From assembly GCF_041537905.1 (NCBI RefSeq), contig NZ_JBGRUO010000009.1:115054-179053 (forward strand): a stretch of 64,000 nucleotides of DNA, read 5' to 3'. Origin of the DNA: Ruegeria_C sp041537905. GTDB lineage: Bacteria; Pseudomonadota; Alphaproteobacteria; Rhodobacterales; Rhodobacteraceae. Within the stretch, counting starts at the first letter, position 1. Every line of letters begins with the position of its first letter. The position numbers and the translations under genes were made by a program. The notes under the pieces are model-generated. The model was not told the DNA's origin. It worked only from the letters and a program-made list of their open reading frames with translations, and did no database searches. Below, piece after piece: positions 49,979-59,397 of the stretch.

Positions 49979-51610
49979 ATGCAAAACTCTGCTGTCACTC
50001 CTTTGAAAGGCTTTCATCCCCCGACCCTGATCGATGCCACAAGTGACGATCAGACCCACGCGCTTGCCTGCCTCACCGCCCCGGATCAAACGCGGTTTCG
50101 TGCCTTTGGCTGGGGTCCGTGGCAAGCGCCGCGCCACCCAACTATCGCGGCGGCGATCCGCCATCAGATGCACCGCAATCCCGCCGAGATTGCGGTTGAA
50201 TTTGGGGGCCACAGGCTCAGCTATGCGGCTCTGGATGCGGCGTCGAACCGGCTGGCGGGGGTTCTGCGTGCGCACGATGTCAAACGCGGCGATGCGGTGT
50301 GCCTGTTTCTGCACCGCTCTATCGACATGGTGGTCGCCATCGTCGCCGCATTGAAACTCGGGGCTGCCTATGTGCCACAGCATGTGGGCGTGGCGCCGAC
50401 CGAAACCTTGCGCCATGTGGCCGATGTGACGGGCGCCAAGGTCTTGCTGAGCCTCAGCGAACTGGCCGATCAGGTGCCGGTCGCGCCGCATCAGACCCTG
50501 ATCGCGATCGACACCGTGATCTACGATCCGATGCTCGATATCTCCGGTCTGGATGGCGCGAACCATCAGGCTCGGCACGATGATCTGGCGATGATCCTGT
50601 TCACTTCGGGCACCACCGGCGTACCGAACGGTGTGCAGGTCACCCATGCAAATCTGGCCAATATCCTGCTGACAGCCCCCGGCGATCTGGGCATGCGGCC
50701 CGGACTGCGGGTCGGGCAGATCCTGTCCATCTCTTTTGACATGGCCGCGTGGGAGACCTTGGGCGCGCTGTCCAATGGGGCAACGCTGGTCATTCGTGGC
50801 AAGTCGATTCAGGAAACGGCGGAACAGGTCGATGTGCTGATCGCCACCCCCTCGATCCTGACCGCGCTGGATCATAGGCGCTGCCGGAACGTCAAGGTCG
50901 CCGCCGTTGCCGGAGAACCCTGTCCGCGCCCGCTGGCTGACACTTGGGCCAGTTTCTGCACCTTCTATAATTCCTGCGGCCCGACCGAGACCACGATCAT
51001 CAACACCGCCGAACCGCATGATCCCGACAAGCCGGTCCTATCGATCGGCCGCCCGACACCCAACAATACGGTCTATATCCTTGACGAGAACCTTCGCCCG
51101 CTGCCAATCGGCCATAAAGGCGAGATGTGGGCAGGCGGCGATTGCGTGACCGCAGGCTATCTGGCCAATCCCGGGTTGACCGCCGAGCGCTATCGCCCTG
51201 ACCCGTTCCGCCCCGGCCGCATGATGTTCCGCACCCGCGATCTGGGCCGCTGGACCACAACGGGAGAGCTTGAGCATTTCGGACGTGTCGACGATCTGGT
51301 CAAGGTGCGTGGTTTCCGCGTGGAACTCGACAGTGTATCCGGCGCGCTTGAGGCGTCGCCTTGCTGCCAGCAGGCGGTGACGTTGCAATATGACCTTCGC
51401 AATCTGGTCAGCTTCATCTCGCCCGCTTCGGCCTGCCCGAAACGGGCGGCGCAATCGGTGGCCGACCGGCTGCCCTATTACTGCACTCCGAGCATGGTGA
51501 TGCCGATGGATACCCTGCCGCGCACCCCGCGCGGCAAGCTGGACAAGCGGCTGCTGCTTACCCTCGCGCAAACCCATATCGCCGAAACCGGTGTGGAGCT
51601 GAACTTATGA
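49979..51610 (+). CDS. Stand-alone amino-acid adenylation domain (NRPS-like)
   Basis: 543 residues forming one complete adenylation domain and nothing else. Core motifs: A3 LFTSGTTGVPNG (Asn where Lys is usual), A5 NSCGPTETT, A7 region GEMWAGGDCVTAGYL and RTRDLGRW, A8 GRVDDLVKVRGFRVELD, and A10 PRTPRGKLDKRL with the catalytic Lys. There is no carrier, condensation or reductase domain. It should activate a carboxylic or amino acid to the acyl-AMP. The stop overlaps the next gene by ATGA, so it is coupled to the membrane oxidoreductase-like protein. Confidence 0.88.
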   Translation: MQNSAVTPLKGFHPPTLIDATSDDQTHALACLTAPDQTRFRAFGWGPWQAPRHPTIAAAIRHQMHRNPAEIAVEFGGHRLSYAALDAASNRLAGVLRAHDVKRGDAVCLFLHRSIDMVVAIVAALKLGAAYVPQHVGVAPTETLRHVADVTGAKVLLSLSELADQVPVAPHQTLIAIDTVIYDPMLDISGLDGANHQARHDDLAMILFTSGTTGVPNGVQVTHANLANILLTAPGDLGMRPGLRVGQILSISFDMAAWETLGALSNGATLVIRGKSIQETAEQVDVLIATPSILTALDHRRCRNVKVAAVAGEPCPRPLADTWASFCTFYNSCGPTETTIINTAEPHDPDKPVLSIGRPTPNNTVYILDENLRPLPIGHKGEMWAGGDCVTAGYLANPGLTAERYRPDPFRPGRMMFRTRDLGRWTTTGELEHFGRVDDLVKVRGFRVELDSVSGALEASPCCQQAVTLQYDLRNLVSFISPASACPKRAAQSVADRLPYYCTPSMVMPMDTLPRTPRGKLDKRLLLTLAQTHIAETGVELNL

Positions 51611-52920
51611 CGACGGAAACGACAAATCTGCAATCCCGCGCGCTGAACTGGCGGCGGGTCACCCGGCACCCCGCATTGATGGAGTATCGCCGCCTGGCGA
51701 TGCTGGTCGCGGTGGTGAATCTGGGCGTGTTCGTGATGGGGCTGCGCGATGGAGGCTGGTTCACCGGGGATGAGTACGCGCTGAGTCCCATCGCGGACAT
51801 GGCATTGATCAACCTCAGCCTCGGCATCCTGATCCGGCAGCAACGGGTGGTCAACGCGCTGTTCTGGCTGGCCACGCGGGTGCCCGTGTCCTGGCCGCTC
51901 TGGATTCGCTGGGGGGCCGGCAAGGTGTTCCATTTCGGTGGGCTGCATTCCGGTGGCACGGTTGCGGGCACGATCTGGTTCGGGTTTTTGCTGTTCGCGA
52001 TGGTCTCAAACCGGCTGAGCGGCGGGGCGTTACCCTCGGACCTGACGCTGGCGCTGAGTGGGGCGATGGTGGCGCTGATGACACTAATGGTGATCTCGGC
52101 ACTTGGTCCGATCCGCGCGCGGTTCCACAACATGTTCGAGAAAATCCACCGCTTCGTCGGCTGGACCGTGCTGGGCCTGTTCTGGGCGCAGACCGTGTCA
52201 ATCACAGGGGATATGGATGGCGAACTGCTGCACAGCCCGGCTTTCTGGATGTTGTGCCTGATCACCCTGTCGATCCTGTCGCCCTGGCTGACGCTGAAGC
52301 GGGTGCAGGTCGAGATCGTCAAACCCTCAGACCACGCGGTGATCGCGAAGTTCGATTATGGCGATACGCCGTTCCCCGGCAGTTCCAACGCGATCAGTCA
52401 CACGCCGTTTGGCGAATATCACTCCTTCGCTAATATCCCCGCGCCGGGTGAGCCGGGTTACCGGCTGGCCATCAGCCGTGCCGGGGATTGGACCGGGCGT
52501 TTTATTGACACGCCGCCCGACAAGGTCTGGGTCAAGGGCATCACCACCTCGGGCGTGGCGCGGATCGAGGTGCTGTTCAGGAAGGTCGTCTATGTGGGAA
52601 CCGGGTCCGGCATCGGGCCGATCCTGCCGCACCTGCTGGCGGGTGATGTGCCAAACCGGCTGATCTGGTCGACCCGCAGCCCTCGCAAGACCTATGGCGA
52701 CGCGCTGGTGGATGAGATTGAAGCCCATACCGAGGCCCCCCTGATCTGGGACACCGATACCCATGGCAAGCCCAACCTGTCTGCGCTGGCCCTGCAGGCG
52801 GTGCGCGACAGCGGGGCCGAGGCGGTCATCGTGATCTCGAACCAGAAACTGACGCGCAAGGTTGTTCACGACATGGAAAGCCTGGGCATCCCCGCCTATG
52901 GCGCGATCTGGGACAGTTGA
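51607..52920 (+). CDS. Membrane flavin/haem oxidoreductase-like protein (TmpA-like)
   Basis: 437 residues. Six hydrophobic helices (about 29-45, 60-76, 110-132, 146-166, 183-198, 211-229) contain paired histidines: H109 and H114 in FHFGGLHSGG, and H173 and H181 in FHNMFEKIHRFVGW, a ferric-reductase-like bis-His layout. A soluble C-terminal half resembles a ferredoxin-NADP reductase module with GTGSGIGP at 331-338 as the nucleotide loop. From memory the closest relatives are the fungal TmpA flavoprotein family. It overlaps both the adenylation-domain gene (ATGA) and the hydratase frame, so all three are tightly linked. Reaction unknown. Confidence 0.75.
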   Translation: MTTETTNLQSRALNWRRVTRHPALMEYRRLAMLVAVVNLGVFVMGLRDGGWFTGDEYALSPIADMALINLSLGILIRQQRVVNALFWLATRVPVSWPLWIRWGAGKVFHFGGLHSGGTVAGTIWFGFLLFAMVSNRLSGGALPSDLTLALSGAMVALMTLMVISALGPIRARFHNMFEKIHRFVGWTVLGLFWAQTVSITGDMDGELLHSPAFWMLCLITLSILSPWLTLKRVQVEIVKPSDHAVIAKFDYGDTPFPGSSNAISHTPFGEYHSFANIPAPGEPGYRLAISRAGDWTGRFIDTPPDKVWVKGITTSGVARIEVLFRKVVYVGTGSGIGPILPHLLAGDVPNRLIWSTRSPRKTYGDALVDEIEAHTEAPLIWDTDTHGKPNLSALALQAVRDSGAEAVIVISNQKLTRKVVHDMESLGIPAYGAIWDS

Positions 52921-52922
52921 GC

Positions 52923-53693
52923 ATGTATCACTCCATTCTGACCGAGACCGAGGGCCGGGTCGCCACGATCCGCTTTAACCGGCCTGATCAACTCAACGCG
53001 CTCAACACGCAGGTGATGGAGGAGGTGCTGGCCGCTGCAACCGCCTTCGATGCCGATCCCGATATCGGCTGCCTGATCCTGACCGGCAATGACCGCGCCT
53101 TCGCGGCTGGGGCCGATATCGCTGAGTTGGCGGTGCAGACCTATGCCAGCATGCAGGCCAGTGATTTCTTCGCCGGCTGGGACAGGTTCGCCGCGCTCCG
53201 CCTGCCCAAGCTGGCCGCCGTCAGCGGTTATGCGCTGGGCGGTGGCTGCGAGGTGGCCCTGATGTGCGACATCATCCTGGCGTCCGAGACCGCCAGGTTC
53301 GGTCAGCCCGAGATCAAGATCGGCTGCATTCCCGGCATCGGGGGCACCCAGCGCCTCACCCGTCTGATCGGACGCGCCCGAGCGATGGACCTGATCCTGA
53401 CCGGGCGCCTGATCGACGCACAGGAGGCCCTGCAAATGGGTTTGGTCAGCCGGGTTGTTGCTCCCGAGGCCTTGTCTGGGACCGCGATGGACACCGCTCA
53501 GATTATCGCTGGCTACGCTGCGGACATCACCCAAATGGCGCGCGCCTGTGTGAACATGGCCGAGCAAAGCACGCTGGACAGCGGGCTGCGCTATGAACGG
53601 CAAACGTATCACGCACTTTATGGCCTGCCTGCGCAGAAGGAGGGCATGACGGCCTTTCTTGAAAAACGACCACCTCGATTTCATCAAAACTGA
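52923..53693 (+). CDS. Enoyl-CoA hydratase/isomerase family protein
   Basis: 256 residues from ATG at 52923; an in-frame TTG at 52917 overlapping the previous stop is possible but too close to its GGGA site. Crotonase features are complete: oxyanion-hole segments AFAAGADIAEL and GYALGGGCEVAL, and the catalytic glutamates in GGGCEVAL and GQPEIKIGCIPGIGG. It should hydrate an enoyl-CoA, probably one belonging to the pathway of the adenylation domain just upstream. No other beta-oxidation genes are adjacent. Confidence 0.9.
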   Translation: MYHSILTETEGRVATIRFNRPDQLNALNTQVMEEVLAAATAFDADPDIGCLILTGNDRAFAAGADIAELAVQTYASMQASDFFAGWDRFAALRLPKLAAVSGYALGGGCEVALMCDIILASETARFGQPEIKIGCIPGIGGTQRLTRLIGRARAMDLILTGRLIDAQEALQMGLVSRVVAPEALSGTAMDTAQIIAGYAADITQMARACVNMAEQSTLDSGLRYERQTYHALYGLPAQKEGMTAFLEKRPPRFHQN

Positions 53694-53792
53694 TCGCGAG
53701 GTGCCCCCGGACAATTCAGTTCTGATTGCTGTCTTGGGGATTGCGCGACATCGTCTGCCTCAACGACCGATCTTGCCTGAAGCCGCCTTTTT

Positions 53793-54836
53793 TCACGGCG
53801 CGTCCGGGGGCGTCGAAATTTCTCCAGTCGTGCCTCGAACGATGCATTTCAACTCACAACAGACCCTGAAATTCGTCGGGTCGTCCGACGTTATGTAGTC
53901 TGTAAACCTTTCGCCAGCGAGTGTTCCGATTGCTTCCGCCGGAATTCGGATGGTGGTCAATCCGGGTTCGACATCGGCAGACCCCTTAAAATCTCCGATG
54001 CCGATTATTGAGAGATCATCGGGAACATTCAGGCCGAGTTTCTGGGCTGCAAAAAGCGCACCCTGGGCAATGACGTCATTACCGCAGAGCAGCGCGGTTG
54101 GGCGTTTGTGCCGGGCCAGCAGGTCCAATGTCGCTTGTTTTGCCTGTGAAACGCTGTAGGGCGCCTCGGTTTTGCGGTGATCGGGCACAGTGATCTTGCG
54201 GCTGGCGAGTGCTTCGAGAACAGCGGATAGCCGATGGCTGGCGCGATCATTCCCTGTCGTGTCGGGAAAGATCAGGCCGATGTCGCGGTGACCCAACGCC
54301 AGCAGATGCCCTGCCGCCATGTGTCCGGCCTGCCAGTTGTCCGCACCGACGCAGGGCAGCACCGAAGTTTCGGCATAGTTCCAGATTTCCAGGGCGGGAA
54401 TGCCCTGCTGTTCGATCAATCGGATCGTGGCCTCGGAATGCTGCAGTCCAACCAGGGCCACCCCGTCGACGCGGTGTTCCAGCAATTTTCGGACCATGGC
54501 GTATTCACGGTCTAGGTCATAGCCGTGAGAGGCCAGCAGCAGGCTGAACCCGGCCTTGTCGATGGAATCCGAAAACGCCTGTATGACTTCGGCAAAGATG
54601 GCGTGGTTGATGGTGGGAACAATCAGCCCGATCGTGCCTGACCGTCTGCCATGGATGGTCTGGGCCGCTCGGTTGCGGATATAGCCGAGTTTCTGCACTG
54701 CGCGATTGATTTTCTTGCGAGTCGCGGGGTTCACCAGATCGGGGTGGTTGAAGGTGCGCGATACCGTGGACGCGGACACTTTCGCGGCCTTTGCAACCGC
54801 CACGATATCCACCTTACCTTTTTGAAAGTTAGCCAT
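53793..54836 (-). CDS. LacI-family regulator of the sulfoacetate-type cluster
   Basis: 347 residues. The N-terminal helix-turn-helix reads VDIVAVAKAAKVSASTVSRTFNHP with the hinge ...NRAAQTIHGRRSGTIGLIVP; the rest is a periplasmic-binding-protein-like effector domain (GLQHSEATIRLIEQQGIPALEIWN, LLCGNDVIAQGAL). It is divergent from the TctA gene and is placed to control it, the role of sauR in described sulfoacetate clusters. The effector is unknown but may be sulfoacetate or its CoA ester. Confidence 0.9.
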   Translation of the reverse strand: MANFQKGKVDIVAVAKAAKVSASTVSRTFNHPDLVNPATRKKINRAVQKLGYIRNRAAQTIHGRRSGTIGLIVPTINHAIFAEVIQAFSDSIDKAGFSLLLASHGYDLDREYAMVRKLLEHRVDGVALVGLQHSEATIRLIEQQGIPALEIWNYAETSVLPCVGADNWQAGHMAAGHLLALGHRDIGLIFPDTTGNDRASHRLSAVLEALASRKITVPDHRKTEAPYSVSQAKQATLDLLARHKRPTALLCGNDVIAQGALFAAQKLGLNVPDDLSIIGIGDFKGSADVEPGLTTIRIPAEAIGTLAGERFTDYITSDDPTNFRVCCELKCIVRGTTGEISTPPDAP

Positions 54837-54861
54837 AATATCTTCACTCGCGGCTGATTTT

Positions 54862-54889
54862 ATGAAAACATTTGCAATACTATTTTCAT
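54862..54889. promoter_or_regulatory. Inverted repeat in the regulator/TctA gap
   Basis: ATGAAAA (54862-54868) and TTTTCAT (54883-54889) form a 7-bp inverted repeat with a 14-bp spacer in the 113-bp gap between the LacI gene and tctA. The spacing is larger than usual for LacI operators, so this is only a candidate site. Confidence 0.35.
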
Positions 54890-54949
54890 CGCCTAACCTA
54901 GTTTGTCAACAAAAGGCAAAGCCGGACTTTGCGGGTTGGGAGGCCTCGG

Positions 54950-56461
54950 ATGGAATTCATATATTACTTCGGAGATGTGTTCTCGCCGCTGTCCTTCCTA
55001 CTGCTGCTCGGGGGTACGATTGGCGGGCTGATCCTTGGCGCGACACCAGGTCTGTCACCCACGATGGCCGTGGCCTTGTTGATCCCGTTCACATTCCAGC
55101 TTGAGGCGGTTCAGGGGCTGATCCTGCTGGGGGCCGCTTACACTTCGACCGTTGCAGGGGGCGCTGTCAGTGCCATTCTGCTCAAGATCCCCGGTGCGCC
55201 GGCCAATATCGCCACCACGCTGGACGGGCACACCATGGCCAAGCAGGGGCAGGGTGCGCGGGCGTTGCAACTGTCGTTCCTGGCCTCGGCTGTCGGTGGC
55301 ATCTTTGGCGTGCTGCTGCTGATCTTTCTGACCCCGGTGCTGGCAAAATGGGCGCTGGCCTTTGGTCCGTCGCACCTGTTCTGGCTGGCGATACTGGGTG
55401 TCACGGTGATCGGGACGCTGGATTCGTCCTCGGTGGTCAAGGGGCTGTTGTCGGGATGCATCGGGCTGTGGCTGGCCACCATCGGATTTGACGACATCAT
55501 GGGCGCGCAGCGGTTCATCTTTCACCCCGCACTCGGGGGCGGGATCAACATCATCGCCGCTCTGATCGGCCTGTTCGCCATTCCGCAGGTCCTGACCATG
55601 TTCGCCAAGGGCCGGCGCAATGTCGGGGCCGAGGTGATCGAAGTGCAGCGCCATTCGATCCTGGCCGCCATTCGCGAGTTGTTTAGCCGTACCCGCGCGC
55701 TGAGCATCGGCACACTGATCGGATCGGTCATCGGCCTGATCCCCGGTGTCGGAGGTCAGATCGCCGGTTTGGTCGCTTATGATCAGACCAAGAAATTCTC
55801 GTCCGAAAAGGACAAGTTTGGTACCGGCCATTCCGAGGGCGTGATCGCGGCAGAATCCGCCAATAATGCCATGGTCGGTCCCTCGCTTGTGCCGCTGCTG
55901 ACCCTTTCGATCCCGGGCAGCCCCACCGCCGCCGTGCTGTTGGGTGGGTTGCTGATCCATGGGATCTTTCCGGGCTCGGATCTGTTCGACAATCACCCCG
56001 ATGTCGCCTGGACCTTCATCAATTCGATGCTGATCGGGCAGGTGCTGATGTGCATCTTCGGCCTCTACGTCGCCGGTCTTGCGGCGCGCGTCGCACAGGT
56101 GCCGCAATCGGTGATGGCTGCCATCGTTCTGTCGCTGTCGGTATTTGGCGCCTATTCGGTGCAAAGCTCGATGGGGGATGTTTATGTCATGGCCTGCCTC
56201 GGCATCGGCATGTTCTTCCTTGAGCGCTTCGGCTTTTCGGCCGCACCGCTGGTGCTGGGCCTGATCCTGGGGCCGATCGCCGAGGCGAATTTCATACAGG
56301 GGTCGATGATCGCAGACGCCACCGACGGTCGAAGCGCCTATTTCCTGACCGGCGGATTGAACCTGTTCCTGATCGCCGTGGTGCTGGCCTCCATCGCCTA
56401 CTCGGTCTGGATGGAGCTTCGCCATCGCCGCTACACCACCAAAGAGGAGGCGCAGGCATGA
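54950..56461 (+). CDS. tctA: TTT transporter large membrane subunit (TctA type)
   Basis: 503 residues from ATG at 54950, with GGGAGG ahead. About 12 helices with the TctA signatures GATPGLSPTMAVALLIPFTF (near residue 30), IGLIPGVGGQIAGLVAYD and SIPGSPTAAVLLGGLLIHG. It is the main channel subunit of a tripartite tricarboxylate transporter, which takes up carboxylates using a periplasmic binding protein. Here the likely substrate is sulfoacetate, judged from the genes that follow. It overlaps TctB by ATGA. Confidence 0.94.
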   Translation: MEFIYYFGDVFSPLSFLLLLGGTIGGLILGATPGLSPTMAVALLIPFTFQLEAVQGLILLGAAYTSTVAGGAVSAILLKIPGAPANIATTLDGHTMAKQGQGARALQLSFLASAVGGIFGVLLLIFLTPVLAKWALAFGPSHLFWLAILGVTVIGTLDSSSVVKGLLSGCIGLWLATIGFDDIMGAQRFIFHPALGGGINIIAALIGLFAIPQVLTMFAKGRRNVGAEVIEVQRHSILAAIRELFSRTRALSIGTLIGSVIGLIPGVGGQIAGLVAYDQTKKFSSEKDKFGTGHSEGVIAAESANNAMVGPSLVPLLTLSIPGSPTAAVLLGGLLIHGIFPGSDLFDNHPDVAWTFINSMLIGQVLMCIFGLYVAGLAARVAQVPQSVMAAIVLSLSVFGAYSVQSSMGDVYVMACLGIGMFFLERFGFSAAPLVLGLILGPIAEANFIQGSMIADATDGRSAYFLTGGLNLFLIAVVLASIAYSVWMELRHRRYTTKEEAQA

Positions 56462-56913
56462 ACCGCTCACAGCATGTATTCGGATCGGGCATTGTGTTTG
56501 CCATCGGGCTCTGGGTGACCTGGGTCAGCTATACCCAACAACCGGCCGAGGCCTTTTTGTTCCCGCGTCTTATCGCATCGGTCTTTGTTGTGCTGGCGGG
56601 ATGGACCTTTGGCAAGGCGGTACTGGGCTTGTCCAAGGTGGGCACCGGTGTGTCGCGGACCATGTTCGTGAACCTGCTGCCGGGGTTGGTCGTCATGCTG
56701 ATCTATGTCTTCTGGGCGGCCAAGACGCTGGGGTTCTACACCGCAACTGTCATCGCCTTTTTCATCCTGCTGTCTCTCTATGACCCGGCCCCGCATGCCG
56801 AGGCCAAAAGCTGGATCAAGCGCGCGATTATCACGGTCGTCTTCGTGGCGGTGATGTACGGGCTCTTTGCCATGCTGCTGAACGTCTACACACCAAAGGA
56901 AATTCTGTTCTGA
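56458..56913 (+). CDS. tctB: TTT transporter small membrane subunit (TctB type)
   Basis: 151 residues with four predicted helices (FGSGIVFAIGLWVTWVSY, FPRLIASVFVVLAGW, LPGLVVMLIYVFWAAKTLGF, IITVVFVAVMYGLFAMLLN). This size and pattern fit TctB, the small subunit of the transporter. The start overlaps the TctA stop. Confidence 0.9.
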   Translation: MNRSQHVFGSGIVFAIGLWVTWVSYTQQPAEAFLFPRLIASVFVVLAGWTFGKAVLGLSKVGTGVSRTMFVNLLPGLVVMLIYVFWAAKTLGFYTATVIAFFILLSLYDPAPHAEAKSWIKRAIITVVFVAVMYGLFAMLLNVYTPKEILF

Positions 56914-56956
56914 CCGTGCGCGACACGGCTGAACTCAATCAGGGAGGAAACAAGAA

Positions 56957-57916
56957 ATGAAACGATTGTTTGCAGGGGTGGCACTGGCGCTCATGGGGTT
57001 GACCGGCGCAGCAGTGGCCGAGGATTACCCCGAACGGCCGATCATGATGATGGTAAGTTACGGCGCAGGAGGTGCCACGGATTTCCAGGCGCGGATTGTG
57101 ACCATGACCTCCGGCAACGAAGATGCGCTTGGCATGCCCATTGCCATCATCAACAAACCCGGCGCGGGCGGGCGCGTGGGCTGGAACTGGTTCGCCACCC
57201 AGGCCGAGGCTGACGGCTATACGCTGGCCGCCTATAATGTGCCGCATTTCATTGCCCAGTCGATCAAGGGCGGGGTGCAGTACTCGGCCGACAGCTTTGA
57301 GCCGATTGCCAATTGGGGCGCCGATCCGGCGGTGTTTGTGGTGGGTACCGACAGCCCGTTCAACTCGATGGAAGATGTCGTTGCCTTTGCCAAGGAAAAC
57401 CCCGGCAAGCTGACCGTTTCCGGTGCAGGCCTGTTCGTTGGCCACCACATTGCGGCCTTGCAGATCGATAAGGCCGCCGGGATCAAGATGGCCTATATCC
57501 CCACCAAGGGCGGTGGCGCTGCCGCAATGAAAGCGGTGATTGCCGGTGAAGTGATGGGCGGCATCAACAACCTCTCCGACGCTTTCCGCGCGCAAGAGGC
57601 GGGCAACGTCAAAATCCTTGGTGTTGCCGATCTGGAGCGTAATGCGTTCCTGCCGGAGGTGCCCACGATGAAGGAACAGGGGCTGGAGGTGGACAATTCC
57701 TCGGTCAATTTCCGGGGTGTCATGGTGCCCAAGGGCACCCCGCCTGAGGTAATCGAGAAACTGTCCGTCACCGTGCCCGAAATGTTCGCCAATTCCCGCG
57801 TCGCCAATAAGATGGAGGCAGGCGGCTCGCCCATGCACATCATGACACGTGACGAGGTGATCGAGATGTGGGCGCAGCGTCAGCAGACGCTGAACGAATT
57901 GCTGGCCGGTCTCTGA
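56957..57916 (+). CDS. tctC: TTT transporter periplasmic binding protein (TctC/Bug type)
   Basis: 319 residues with a signal peptide (MKRLFAGVALALMGLTGAAVA) and a Bug-family binding fold: YPERPIMMMVSYGAGGATDFQAR, NKPGAGGRVGWNWFA and VSGAGLFVGHHIAALQI. A GGAGGAAAC ribosome site precedes it. It captures the substrate for TctAB in the periplasm; the ligand pocket cannot be predicted from sequence alone. Confidence 0.93.
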   Translation: MKRLFAGVALALMGLTGAAVAEDYPERPIMMMVSYGAGGATDFQARIVTMTSGNEDALGMPIAIINKPGAGGRVGWNWFATQAEADGYTLAAYNVPHFIAQSIKGGVQYSADSFEPIANWGADPAVFVVGTDSPFNSMEDVVAFAKENPGKLTVSGAGLFVGHHIAALQIDKAAGIKMAYIPTKGGGAAAMKAVIAGEVMGGINNLSDAFRAQEAGNVKILGVADLERNAFLPEVPTMKEQGLEVDNSSVNFRGVMVPKGTPPEVIEKLSVTVPEMFANSRVANKMEAGGSPMHIMTRDEVIEMWAQRQQTLNELLAGL

Positions 57917-57975
57917 TCGGCTTACCCCCCTCGGGGCGGAGTCGGTCCGCCCCGGACAACCAATCGAGGACACAG

Positions 57976-59397
57976 ATGAACGCTCAGAACGGGATTGCCC
58001 CCGAAATCGCTGAACTGGATCGGATTGTGGCGCGGGCGCGCAAGGCGCAGGCGGCATTCGAGGCCCAGGGCAGTCAGGCGCTTTATGACAAGGCGGCGCT
58101 GGCGGCGGGATGGGCCATCATGGAACCGGCCCGCAACCGGGCGCTGGCCGAGACGGCAGTGCAAACCACCGGTCTGGGCAACGTGCCCGACAAGATTACC
58201 AAGAACCACCGCAAGACTCTGGGCTTGCTGCGAGACATCACCGGGGTGCAGACCCATGGCACCATCAGCGACGACCCGGCCACCGGGATCACCGAAATCG
58301 CAAGGCCCATTGGTGTGATCGGCGCGGTTGTCCCATCGACCAATCCTGCCGCTACACCGGCAAACAACATCATCAATGCGCTCAAGGGCGGCAATTCCAT
58401 CGTGGTGGCCCCGTCCCCCAAGGGCGTGGCGTCTTGCGAGATGCTGCTGGGCTATATCCATGCCGAGTTTGACAAGTTGGAATTGGATCGCGATCTGGTG
58501 CAGATGATCCCCGCCCCCGGTTCGAAAGCCAAGACCCAACGGCTTATGGAAACCGTCGATCGGGTGATCTGCACTGGCAGTCAGAACAACGTGCATCGCG
58601 CACAATCCTGCGGCACCCCCGCCGTTGCGGTTGGCGCGGGCAATGTGACGGTGATCGTGGATGAAAGCGCCGATCAGACCGCCGCAGCCGCGAAGATCAC
58701 GGCATCGAAGTGCTTCGACAACGCGACCTCATGTTCATCCGAGAACTCGGTGATTGTGGTGGATGCAGTCTATGACGCCTTTGTCGCCGCGATGGCCGCA
58801 GAAGGCGGCGCTCTGGTGCCTGCCTCTGACGCTGAGGATATCATCGCGCGGCTTTGGCCGGACGGGCATCTCAACCGTTCGGTCATCGCTCAGGATGCCG
58901 ACAAGATGCTCGATGCGCTTGGCATGGCCGGGAAGGTGCCGGAGGGCACTAAAATCCTCGCGGTTGAAACCGATGGGATTGGCCCGGATCATCCTCTGTC
59001 CGGGGAAAAGCTGAGCCGGGTACTGGCGCTGTATCGGGCGAAGGACTTTGCTGAGGCCAAGGCCACGACAACCCGTATCCTGGCGTATCAGGGGGCCGGG
59101 CATTCGGTTGGCATCCATACCGGGGATGACGCCCGCGCCGTTGAACTGGGTCGCGATCTGCCGACCTGCCGGGTCATTGTCAATCAGGCCCATACCTTCG
59201 CCACCGGGGGCAGTTTCAACAACGGGATGCCGTTTTCCCTGTCAATGGGATGCGGCAGTTGGGGCGGCAATTCCATTGACACCAATCTGCACTGGCGCCA
59301 TTTCGTCCAGACTACCAAGATCGTGCGCGAGATACCGTCGCGAGAACCCGAACTGGACGAGATTTTTGGCCAGTATTGGGCAGAGGCGGGCCAATGA
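57976..59397 (+). CDS. sauS: Acylating (sulfo)acetaldehyde dehydrogenase, SauS-like
   Basis: 473 residues from ATG at 57976 (MNAQNGIAPEIAEL). It is a CoA-acylating aldehyde dehydrogenase of the EutE/PduP-like family, with ARPIGVIGAVVPSTNPAATP, the catalytic Cys in KCFDNATSCSSE, and HTFATGGSFNNGMPFSLSMG near the C-terminus. In Cupriavidus necator SauS reduces sulfoacetyl-CoA to sulfoacetaldehyde in a cluster with a regulator and a CoA ligase. The same set is present here, with a TTT importer. It overlaps the ligase gene by ATGA. Substrate is inferred from the cluster. Confidence 0.78.
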   Translation: MNAQNGIAPEIAELDRIVARARKAQAAFEAQGSQALYDKAALAAGWAIMEPARNRALAETAVQTTGLGNVPDKITKNHRKTLGLLRDITGVQTHGTISDDPATGITEIARPIGVIGAVVPSTNPAATPANNIINALKGGNSIVVAPSPKGVASCEMLLGYIHAEFDKLELDRDLVQMIPAPGSKAKTQRLMETVDRVICTGSQNNVHRAQSCGTPAVAVGAGNVTVIVDESADQTAAAAKITASKCFDNATSCSSENSVIVVDAVYDAFVAAMAAEGGALVPASDAEDIIARLWPDGHLNRSVIAQDADKMLDALGMAGKVPEGTKILAVETDGIGPDHPLSGEKLSRVLALYRAKDFAEAKATTTRILAYQGAGHSVGIHTGDDARAVELGRDLPTCRVIVNQAHTFATGGSFNNGMPFSLSMGCGSWGGNSIDTNLHWRHFVQTTKIVREIPSREPELDEIFGQYWAEAGQ

